Source of the DNA: Branchiostoma floridae
Lineage: Eukaryota > Chordata > Leptocardii > Amphioxiformes > Branchiostomatidae
NCBI RefSeq assembly: GCF_000003815.2
Contig: NC_049997.1
Coordinates: 11,269,387-11,333,386, forward strand
Direction of reading: 5' to 3'
Length of the DNA: 64,000 bases
Made by a program: the position numbers and the translations under genes. A model generated the notes under the pieces. The model worked only from the letters and a program-made list of their open reading frames with translations, had not been told where the DNA came from and ran no database searches. How positions within the stretch are numbered: the first letter of the stretch is position 1; each line of letters begins with the position of its first letter. Below are positions 36,911 to 48,900 of this stretch, piece by piece.

Positions 36911-39900
36911 ATGGCCACCCCCAAGTTGAAGCAATTCCTTAAAAAAGCTCTGGCAAAGGTAGGTTCTATCCTTTATTATCCGCAATTTTAAGATTTTTGC
37001 TTCTTAAGATTGTATATTAAACCTTCCAAGCGGTTTGGGTATATAGGATATTCTTACAATTCGACAAACCCCTTAGAATTATGTTGAATTAACATTAGTC
37101 ATACAATATTAAGGTAAGCGTGTTCCTCTGTGATTCTGTGCCTTTCATTGTTTGTTAAAAGAAATTTTCAATATAGAATGATTTCTAAACTGCAATACTT
37201 TTGGAAAAAATCTTATGAGTTGTTATGCAACCTGTTAAATAATGTGTATCTTAAAATCAAACACTGATCAGGGATTAAGGTTGTCCAACACATGATTTTA
37301 TAATCAGTGATATGCACCCACATGTATTTTTGGCGAGAAAAATCATTGCAAAGATATGGTGTTTTTTTTAAAAAGGTAATCTCACTAATACTGTGTCTTT
37401 TGTTTGTGGCATATTTTTGTCAATTTTGAGACAACTTTACTGATAAAGTGATAAGATAGGAGTCGTAAAAGCAATAAAGGTCTTCTGTGTAACATCCATA
37501 ATCTAATTAAGGTACATTAGGCAGTGGATAAGTTGGTGTAAATGTGCCTTTGTCAGCCTGTCTTTTTATTTAAAGATTGGAATGATCTAATTTGTATTGG
37601 TGGCCAATGATATTCCTTTTTATGTAAAGCAAATTTTCATTTAATTACCCAGTAGTATGTTAAATACACATTGATGGGAATAAATGTAAGTTACGCTTAA
37701 GTATACAAATGGAATATAAAGGATATTATCAATAATGAATTCTGTTTTTGACAATGTTGACAATGTGTCTTATTCACAGACTTGGCTATCATTGAAATGT
37801 TTTTAAAAGTTTATCAATTTGTAGATATCAGGCTACATTTTAGCCTACAATTTTCTTTCTTTTTTTCTTTTTTGATAATAATCAAATACTGGATACTACT
37901 ACTACTATTACTACTACTACTTTCTCTAGGTACATTCCCGGTAGTGTTTAATCACAACTGTAGCTAGTATAACCACCCTTTGGTATTGCACACCAATTCT
38001 CAGGTTTGTGACAGCAGTTATTAATGGCATCAAAGTAGGCAGTCACATCACCCTTTGCACATTTGACATTCACTGAACTTTCTTAAAAATGGGTTACCTT
38101 AAATCTGTTAAAACGACTTGCCATACCACACATACCACCACCTTTCATCCCTGGTGCCCTCTGTATATACACAGTACACTGGCCACATCTGGAAGTGTGG
38201 CAACCATTGACACAGTCACACAAAACATACACAGTTTTGTTTTAGCTCATTGTCAGGGCTCGAAATGCCCACTTGCAATTTGAGATTGCAAAATTTCATG
38301 TAAGGCACAATATTACAAGCTGCATATTGTAGATCTGATATTAAAGATTCATCATAAGTAAAATCATAAAGTCATGTTTGTGCTGGTATATTATTTACAA
38401 ACCTGTGTCCAACAGGATTTGTAAAGCTGGTGTCTAGACTCTATGGGAAAAAATTTTATCTTAAAAGTCAACTCTCATTGGCCAAGTGGTCTTAATGTTT
38501 TTAGTGGTGGTTAGTTGTAGTTGTCACTGGAAATACAAAGTTTTTAGGGTAATGGTTTGTTGTATGTTACCTTTTCTTTTTTTTTTCTTCTTCCTATTGA
38601 TAAAGCCCACATCCATGGTAAAGAATATTCTGGCTTTTTCGTAGTGTAACATAACTCATCCGAGACTGTGATCTCGGCTTAATCCAAAGGGTTATCCATT
38701 TTAGTCATACAATTGTATAATCACTTGGTTGCAAAAAAGTTGTTGTACAGGTTTTCAGGGGTCACCAAAAGGTCGCAATGCAGTATTTGGTTGTAGGGTA
38801 AGTCACTGTGTCGACTACTTTTGCTTTGTAGCCGGGGGCTGAATTGCAAGGCCCTTTCTTTCATCTCCTTGCTTTTATTTTGTAGTTACAAAAGGTTTGA
38901 ATAGGTCCTTAAATTTAGAATGAAGTTCTACCTTGCAAAGGGTCATTAAGGTGTACATAATTAATGCCTTATTGTGAAGTACAGGTTAAACAAAATGAAA
39001 AAGACATAATAATCTGCTTTCTCCTAAGCTTTATTGCATACACATCAAACAGTAAGATCAATTGGACAAGGAAAACCCTGGACCATAAAGAAGCAATTTG
39101 CGTTGTCCGATTCACGGCAGGATTAAAACACATTAGCGGTAATTGGTTTCTAAATTACTGCTGAAGTTAGTATTGATTGCCATTTGTGAAGAGAAGCAAG
39201 AAAACAGACTGAGATAACATCATCTCGGAAAAGTACTTTTGGAAACCTCAAAGATGAAAGCATTATATGATAACAAAGTTTTTAAAAAATGAAGGCAGCA
39301 TGTATAGATTGGCCCCTGCTGTTCCAGAAAAGCTGCTGAGTGGACCAAAGTCTGCGCGATATCATATCGAGTCCAAAAGCTGTCAACCATATAAAAATCG
39401 GATGAAGGAGAATTCTTTTTACACCACCAGCAGGTGCTTACATTGCTTACGTTACAATGTCTCTGAAATACCTTCGTCATTTAAAAATCATGACCACTAC
39501 AAGTACAGAACATGAGATACAAAATGTATCACTACTATTACCGGAAGTCCTGATGCAGTAAAATGGCAAGACAGATGCTCAGGAAAAACATCCTTTTCCA
39601 AAAGCTGTAAAAAGTAAATGTTGTAGTATCTTCTAAATACATTAAATCACAATGTTGTAAAACAGTACATTTTATGGAAATTTTTGTGGGAAAAACAAAT
39701 CTTCATATACAATAATCAAAATACTAGTATATTGAGTTTAAAATTTAAGCTTTGCATTAAGCAAAACGGTCGATATACAAAACATTTGTATGTATGGAGA
39801 TCATACAAAAATTAAGAGACATTTAAAGGTTCTTGGTTTAGATTTCAAACCATCATGTTTGGTCTGTAACATAACAGCCATTCCACAAAGTACCATTGAT

Positions 39901-42900
39901 ATTTTATGGGAAAGCTGATGGATCCCATAACCAACACGGTTTGAACATTGATTTTTCTGTGGTACAAATAGACAGATGGGCGGGGCGGGAGCCGAGGTCA
40001 GTACTCAAGTAGTTCTCATCAGTACACCAAGGTCACATGCTGATCTATCGCGATCTTTTGGTGACCTTTGACCTACGGGAGCTACACGTTATCCCTAATG
40101 CTGTCTGGTAGACCACAGATGATGGCCCAGCGCTAACATTTTTCTGGAAAATGAAGCAAAATTGCTGGAATTTTTATTTGTGTATTCTGATGCTAGATGT
40201 TTAGTCTTAGATATTTAGTCATATTCTTACTTGCTCAGTGGAAATAATATGAAAATTGTCTTGATAATAAGAATTTTATTGTTTACATACGTGCTCATAT
40301 ATTGTAACACATCAAACTTAACAATAGCTAATGGTTATAGAGAATAAGAGATACATAATCTTTTTGCTTGCTTAACACATCAATGTAATGTTACATGACT
40401 TGTAATTATGTTAATTGTGATAAAAGTATGCTAAAACCTACTGTGTAATGATTCATTTAATTTAAGGATGACTCATTAACTCTAAATTATGATGTCATGT
40501 GAATGATTTGCATTACTGTCTCTTGAGTCTCGTCTTAAGTTCCTGTCTAACCTTATAAGGGTATTAAAGTTATGGGTTCAATTTCTGTTCCTGTTGACAT
40601 TTCTTAAGTATGATGCCTTCCTGTTTGTACTACAAGTTCATGTACCGGGGGTATGAAGAAAAAGAAGGGTGTGTTACATATTGTCTACTATGATTAGCTT
40701 AGAGATCAATGTCTTTCATCAAATAATTATGTATAACACCAACCCTGATTCCCTGTCAGAATTAGATGGGTTATCAATTATCAAATTAATTTAAGGTTTA
40801 CAAAAAAAACAGAAAAATCTGACCTAAAGGGTCAGCATAAAGCTAGTAACATTAATATGCATGGATACCATACAGAAATTAAATCTCATTGAATTTTAGA
40901 ATTTCCTAGTTTTGATTTCAAAACAGCATATTCAATGCTCCGTCTGTAGCATAACAGCTATTCCAGAAATTATTTAATATGAAAGCTTATCGATTTGATA
41001 ACAACAGTTATCAACCTTAGATTTTTGGAAGAGTACTTTCATTGCTGCAAATGTTTTGTTTTTTATTAGCATAATGATTTTCCCTACTGGTACTAGTAGG
41101 TGCTTCTATGCCTGAATTGCAAATTCTACCCTTGACCTATGAACTTGGCCATTGAAACTTACATGATGTATTGTCAAGTTGCATGACATGTGAAAGACAA
41201 TCCTTCCTTTGTTCTCTCTCCCAGTACTCCGCTGCCTTTGTCATGATTGTGTAAACTTTAACCCTGAACTCAGACGACCCTATAGCCCCTGGTATTCATC
41301 TACTGACTGCCTGTATGAAGTTTATGAATTTTTAATACTAAATGTTGTTACTAAAGGCAGGGCTCGAAATACTTTTTTCTGCATACCTGCACTGGTGAAG
41401 GTAACATTGAAAATTACCTGCACCGGACAAATTTTACCTGCACCACTCTACATTTAGGTAGTATGGATCATACTAAAATTGTTCAGCAACCATTGCTATT
41501 TATACAAAGTTTATGGTGGTAACAGTCAATGCAGCTAGTAACAATCCATATACAGCTACATAATAGGACATTTATGTATAAAAAACAGTTCATGGACCAG
41601 TGCAGGTTAGGTGCAGGTAGACAACCCTGAACTCAGATGACCCTAGAACCCCTGGTATTCATCTGCTGACTGCATGTATGAAGTTTATGAATTTTTAATA
41701 CTAAAGGTCATGCATTTTTCAGTAATGAGTAGAACAAAAAAGGCTTTGTCTTAGCATAGCATCTTCTTTCAACATATGTACCCATCAAGTTTTCAATTGC
41801 AAGTCATATAATAATGCTATTATCTAGAGATATATACTTAGCAATGAGATTGATACAGAGAAATGGTATACTGTACTCTCAAATTTGTTGCTTTTGTCCC
41901 TACTTGTTAATAAGCCATATATAGTTGAAGTCATGAATAAGAAAATCAATTCTTCACTTCTGTGGTAGCTTCTCTATGGGCTTAACCTGATATGACATCG
42001 TTGGGGTCATCAACCTTTTGATGACACCTGCTATCCTTTGTCATTTCTGATAAATGGTTAATATACAATGTATTCAAGGCTATACTTTTTTTTTCTGCAG
42101 TGCAGGTAACATTGAAAATTACCTGCACCAGACAAATTTTACATGCACCACTAGTGGATTTAGGAAGACTTTAGTATAGATCACATTTCAATTGTTTTGG
42201 GAACCATTGCTATTTTTCTTTTTCTTTTTTCTACTTACGAGGGGGGTTCAATAAGTTCTTTGCCTCACCAAGAAATAACAAGCACAACTCAGATTTTCAG
42301 GCACAACTTCATAGTATGAAGTCTTTTATCAATATCCTCCAAATTACAAATCATTGGAGTCATTACTTTCCAGGCATTCGTTTTTTCTAAATTAGAAGGT
42401 AAGTGGGGAGAAAAAGAAGGGTGAAGTGTGATCAGACAATTTGACCTCACACCTCAGGTTGCAGATCAATTGTCCACCTTTTTTTTTCGTTATCCCTTAC
42501 CTAACGTTACTGGGTGTCGCCTGCAACATGATGATCACAATAATTTGAATTTTGGTACACATTTATATAAGACTTTATACATGTACGTGGGGTTATCAAT
42601 AAGTCCCCGACTTTACCGAGAAAAAATAAGCACAGCTCAGATTTCGAAGCATAGATGTCAAGTATAAAGTCTTATATAAATATGTACCAAAATTCAAATT
42701 AGTGTGATCATTACTTTGCAGGCGACACCCAGTACCGTTAGGTGAGGGAGAAGGAAAAAAACGTGGACAATTGACCTGACCTGAGTGTGTGGGTCAATTT
42801 GCGCTGCTGGAAGTTAGAAACACAATTCTTTTTGCTTGAAATAGGAAGAGAATCATTATCAAACATTTTGACAACGTCTTTTGTTAATTTATGGCATGGG

Positions 42901-45900
42901 AAACTAGACCCACACATGTCTGATCACAATTCACACAACTTTTTTCTCGCCACTTACCTTCTAATTTAGGAAAAACGAATGCCTGGAAAGTAATGACTCC
43001 AATGATTTGAAATTTGGAGGATATTGATAAAAGACTTCATACTATGAAGTTGTGCCTGAAAATCTGAGTTGTGCTTGTTATTTCTTGGTGAGGCAAAGAA
43101 CTTATTGAACCCCCCTCGTAATAGGTGGTAAGAGTCAATGCAGCTAATAACAATCCACATACACCTATACATATGACATTTACTTTTTGTATGTATAAAA
43201 CCCAGTACATGGACAAGTGCAGCTTAGGTGCAGGTAGACACCGGAAGTACCTGCACAGCTCCAATTTTACCTGCACTAACCTGCATATACAGGTGGTATT
43301 TCGAGCCCTGTACATTATTTATAGAGATATTATAGTGTGTACATATTGGTAGTATAGGGGATTCTGATTTTCTTTTCAGAAGAACAATGGAACACATTTT
43401 GCTGTTATTTACTAATTTAGTGGTGCAAAATTTTAGTTTCAATCTTTTTCATGCTTGCCAATGTCCATCTCCATTTGTATTAACAAGGGTGAAATTTTGG
43501 CTATTCATAAAAAAATTATTAGATTGTCAACCAATATTGCAATACATGGTTGCTAAATGTAAATGTGGAAATTTTGCTGTGGTTTAATGTTGCGGATTTT
43601 GTGATAACAATTCTTTGCCGACTGACCTAAAAAAATGCTTGCTTCACCTTCACAATGATCTCTCCATTTTATCCCTAGCATCACGAAATTAAATCCTAGT
43701 GGAAAATAGAGGAGGGAAATCTAGAGATCTGTTTCCCATATTGTCCTAGATATGGGGACACCTGTTTCTCCCTGGTATGATGTCATCATAACTCATTGTG
43801 GATGGCCTTGTACTCTGAAGGATCTTCAAAATTAATCCCAGGAGACCATTATGAATGGTCTGATGTCCTGCAGTTATCATAACCATCAAGGTTATTTTGT
43901 TTTTTGTGTGAAAATTATTAATCTATCTAAAATATTAGATCTGCTGAGGTCTAATATGAAGAATTGATTTTAGCCCCCTAACATCTGCTATTCAAACTGC
44001 AGAGAAGTACACCATGTTAGGCCACACTGATTTGATAAAATAGATGACATCGTCTGGGAACCCCAAAACTGATGCGAGCGAGCGAATAAAAGAGTTTGGA
44101 AAAGAAAAGGTTGCCTTCATTATGAAATCTTAAAGATTCTTCATTCTCGATCTGTCACATCTTCTTTGATCTTGGAATTAATATTTTTCATTCTATGGCA
44201 CTAGCAGGCTTTTAGCCAGGCATGCGTCAATGCGTCATCTGGACGCACTTTTCAATTTGATGCCCCTGGGCGCCCTTACACTACAGAGAAAATTGTCTTA
44301 CAAGCATGAAATTCTGATTGACCAGGGATGCTACCAGGTCATCTGTGGTCACAGTCTTCTACTGTGACCTCTGGAACAGTATTTTTGCCTCTTGGGATAC
44401 CTAAGAATGCACTCATTTAACTTTAAATCATCAAATACTCTGCACCATGGAAGGTGGATGCCCCCAGACCCCCCTACATTAGTCACTTACCGTGACTCAC
44501 CAATAAGTTTGGACTCCCTATTATAAAATCCTAGCTAAAAGCCTGGGCACTAGTATACGTTTTCCGTTATTCTTTTTTTTTGCAATCCACGCACAACAAG
44601 TGTTTGCTCTGATTGCAGCTGCTTTGTACTAATTGTACCATACAGTAAAGTTCAAATAGCCAAAAATTGATGCACGCATGGATGTTGTCCATATAATAAG
44701 ATCAACGTGGCCTTAGAAAAGAAAAAGAAATGTACCGGGTGCTGTTTTTCGTTGATAACATGATGGTGTTTCTATTCCTTCTGTAGTACAAGCACAAGGA
44801 TGTGACACAGAAGGAAGTGGTGGCGACCCTCAAGCACTTTGAGGACCTCAAGCCAGTGGTAGACACATATGGTAAGTATTCCCAAAGAGACATAAGAATA
44901 AATTTCATGACAATGTACTTATCATTTACTCGATGTCACAGACTAGAGTTGAACTTGCTGAACGTTTTTAACAACAGTGTATAGATTGCTAAGCAGTGCA
45001 AACAACATGTGACTAACAGCTCATGCTACGTCTTCATGACAAATTGCTAATCTATACATTTATACGTTGCAAAGCTAGTGAGCTAGAAAGAGCAATCCAA
45101 GGTACCTATTTAGTAAGTAAGGTTTCACCATGATTCTTAAATGTAGCAGTCTTATTCAAATATTTGGTAGATCTATTGTCATCGTGAAGTGCAGTATAAT
45201 GTGATCCCTTCGTAACTTTTTTCCACAGTTTTCAACGACGGATCACAGACTGAGTTACTGTGTCTGTGTGGAACCATCCCAGTCAAGATAAAAGGTACTT
45301 TAAACATTTTTGTGGTGTATTTGGGTCAGATTGCAACAAAAAAAAGACGAAAAAAAAGTGCTGTGAATGAGATAAGTTTGTTTGATGTAAACACTGCAAA
45401 AATCAAGCTGTTGAGTCTGTCATGGTGACCACTAGTTTTCGTAAAAATCAACTGCTTTACGTTTGTCAGAGCTAATTTGGTCTGCCATGCCATTTAGTGT
45501 AAGTTGTAACTTGAAGGTGTTGTGCTCGTGTAACCTCAGCCTTTGTCACCTCTAGAACTACGAGGACAAAGTACGTCAGCAGGGGCGTCAGGAGGTGTGT
45601 GTTTGGTTCGCTTTAAACTAATCTCCTCTTCACTATTCTAGTCTCTTAGAAAAGTTTCCAATCCTTTTGTCTCCTTTCCTGTAGAGCTGTTAGTAGTGTT
45701 ACTAAACCTGGTGTTGTTCGGACTGAATGTCATGATCACTAACCTCTGCTGGTGTGAGAAGCTTATCTGTGTGTAGCTAAGTACACTCACTAACAGTGGC
45801 CTCAATCGTGGTCACCAAAAGTGCTTTTAAGTTTGTGTTGATTTATTTTTGTGGTGTGTAGAATATGGAGTATCCGTCATGGTTTCGAGTAGGCAAAAGT

Positions 45901-48900
45901 GCTTACTATACAATAATAGGAACACCTGTTTTAAGTTTACATGTAGTTGTCATCACTATGAACATAAAACCACCTCAAGAATTGAAAAGAAAAACAGTAT
46001 AGTAGCCTTCTGCTTGCTCTCCTTGTATTGCTTGACAGCTCTGGCCTTTTATTATAATTCATATTTTTGTTGTATTTCTTGTACTTTTATCATCCCAAAG
46101 TCTATCTCTTTGTAATAGTTTGTTAGGCATGGTTGTATGTCTCTCACACTGTCACAGTCGAATCAGTATGTCTCTCACACTGTCACAGTCGAATCAGTAA
46201 GTAAAACACTTGCTTACAAATTTTGTGAGCATACAGAAAAGTGATTGGAAGGAAAACTAAATTGGATGTCATCCTAGGCTTTGCACTCAGTAACTTTTTC
46301 ATAACTAGTATTCCCATATCCATTGAATCATCTAAAATTTGGTCAAGGACCACTTCTGATTGGAAATAATGCTTCAGCCCTGAGTTATTGCTTAAAAAAT
46401 GGTCTCTATCCTTTCAGCTAACACCTACAACATCCCAGTGTGCATCTGGCTGACGGAGTTCCACCCCGAGATTCCCCCACTGGTCTACGTGCGCCCGACG
46501 GGAAACATGGTCATCAACGAGTCCAAACACGTGGACATGAACGGGAGGGTGTACATGCCGTATCTCCACGAGTGGACACATGTGAGTACCAAGTGTTACA
46601 GTGGTACAAACAGTCACATGTAAGTGCCTGTGGTACAAATGGTCACATGTAAGTACCAAATGTTACAGCGGTACACACAGTCACATGTAAGTACCTGTGG
46701 TACAGTTGGTCACATGTTAGTACCAAATGTTACAGCGGTACAAACAGTCACATGTAAGTACCAAATGTTACAGCGGTACAAACAGTCACATGTAAGTACC
46801 TGTGGTACAAATGGTCACATGTAAGTACCAAGTATTACTGTGGTACAAACAGTCACATGTAAGTACCTGTGGTACAAACAGTCACATGTAAGTACCTGTG
46901 GTACGAATGGTCACATGTAAGTACCAAGTGTTACAGCGGTACAAACAGTCACATGTAAGTACCTGTGGTACAAATGGTCACATGTAAGTACCTGTGGTAC
47001 AAATGGTCACATGTAAGTACCAAGTGTTACTGTCACAGTGGTAGAAACAGTCAAATATGAAATGGGCCCAACTCTGGTTAAGGTCTGTGAATCTGGTCAT
47101 TGTGACTACTTTTTGATGGTCTCGTAGATTGTATTCCTATTTTGACGCAAAGACTAAACATGTGTACATTTTCTTAAAGTCCTCAGATTGATTACTAGAA
47201 TAGGCTGTATTGTGCCTATACTTTTAAAAAGTTTATCTTTTGTGGGCCTGAACCTGACACAGTATACGTTTTCTGTGTGGGAAGCACTTGATTATGCTTT
47301 TAGGAATAGTTGAATTGGACTTACAGGCACTCGTCAATAAAAATAGAATTCTATATGTTAAAATGTTGTCAAAGTACAAACATAAGATATACAGTTGTGT
47401 CTTACATGACATGTAGGGAACAGAGATTATTCATTTACAATGTGGCACGAAAATTGTGGTAAAGACATTATATCAGACACAATCAATATGCTCACATGGC
47501 ATTGCTAATACTATAGGGGCAAAAGCATATAGTACCTGCAGCTAATGCGCTGACCATACATGTATTACCTAACATGCGTCCGCAACAGCAGGGACCCAAC
47601 CAGTATGACTCCAGTGTCTCCCTGGGTTTGTGGAAACGTCACACCTGTTCCACAGCCTGTCTACAGGTACTCACACAGGCCACACAACTACTGTTACATT
47701 ACAGAACTTCCAGCTTCCTGCTCACAACTTTGCTGTTTGTCGCTGCCTCACACTCTCTCTCTCGCTCACTCGGGTTTAACGGCTATTGTTCCTCATCTTA
47801 CGAGGGTTGGACGTTGCAGGATGTTGCACTCTGTTGCAGCTTACCGCAAATTGGAAGTCTGTTCCTCACATTATTGTACAAAGTTGTCTCAGTCACTTTG
47901 AATGCAAGCACAACACGTGACATCACTAATGCACACCCATTCATTGTCAAGAAAGTGGGCTAGGTGCAGGTCATTCTACCTTCAAGTTGCTGTCTTCAGA
48001 TGAGTTGGCAAAAGATGAAGTTATAGTAAGGATGTGGCAGTGATACCAGTGTACCTGATGTTATGTTTTAGTTGATATACATCCCCAAGACCTAAGGACC
48101 AGAACAGAACCCACCTACTATGCAGTTTCATTGCCATGCAGTCCCTGTTCTTTTTGTTTTCACTTTGCCATCTGTGTTAAGTTTTGTGTTTATACATTTA
48201 TCTGATATTTTAGGCGCTTCACCGGTCGAGCAGCGCCTCTAGCATGCCAACTGCTCGCAGCAGTCCCTCTCGGTCAGGAAATGTAAGAAAAAAAGAAAAT
48301 TAGTATCACAATTGTTTTGATGGTATCAAAACAATCAAAGTGTGATTGGCGTGTGATTTAATCCTGTGTGATTAGCGTTAGTGTGTGATTTAATCTCGAC
48401 AGTCACTGAGATTAGAAAAAAGAATCTAAAGTGTAAAGATTGACTTTGATTTAAACAAATTACGATTACAAATTATGATTTTATCTCATGCAGTTTTGTT
48501 GCCTATTCTCTTTTGCTGTGACTTCTTAAAAGTATAGTTTGACTTTAAATTGATTTTAAACAACTTGCTTCAAAAGTTATTATGATTTCATCTCATGTAT
48601 TTTTGTTGCCTGTTCTCATTTGCTGTGACTTTGCTGTTTGTTTTGAGTTTTTTGTTTGAATCTTATATTTTCTAGGCGCTTCAGCGGTCAAGTAGTGCCT
48701 CTGGTGTACCTGCTGCTCGGAGCAGCCCCTCTCGGTCAAGAAATGTAAGACTAAAACGGAAAATAAATAGAATTTTCTTCTGACACAACTTATTAAGAAA
48801 GGTATACACATGTACCTCCAAATCAGTCCATCTTGTTCACAGAGTGACCTTGTCTCGCGAGAGTGCAAGACTAGGTCCAGACTTGCATCTCATCTGGACC

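Larger units (their letters stand above)
36959..44786 (+). other. Intron 1 of the UEV-UEV-RING gene
   Basis: 7.8 kb between the 16-residue first exon and UEV1. It holds a TAC/TTA triplet run at about 37884-37922, the 41359-43313 nested element with its duplicated neighbour, and the hAT-like element at 44205-44545. Otherwise A/T-rich with no supportable exon. Confidence 0.6.

Noticed and set aside
42787-43172. Open frames within the mariner-type element as transposase
   Set aside because: Too short, no DDE/D motif or helix-turn-helix visible; they lie in inverted-repeat arms and the centre of a non-autonomous element.
47560-47963. Overlapping 113- and 129-codon plus frames in intron 4 of the UEV-UEV-RING gene
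   Set aside because: No domain, no conserved splice sites in the needed phase, and the two frames overlap in different registers.
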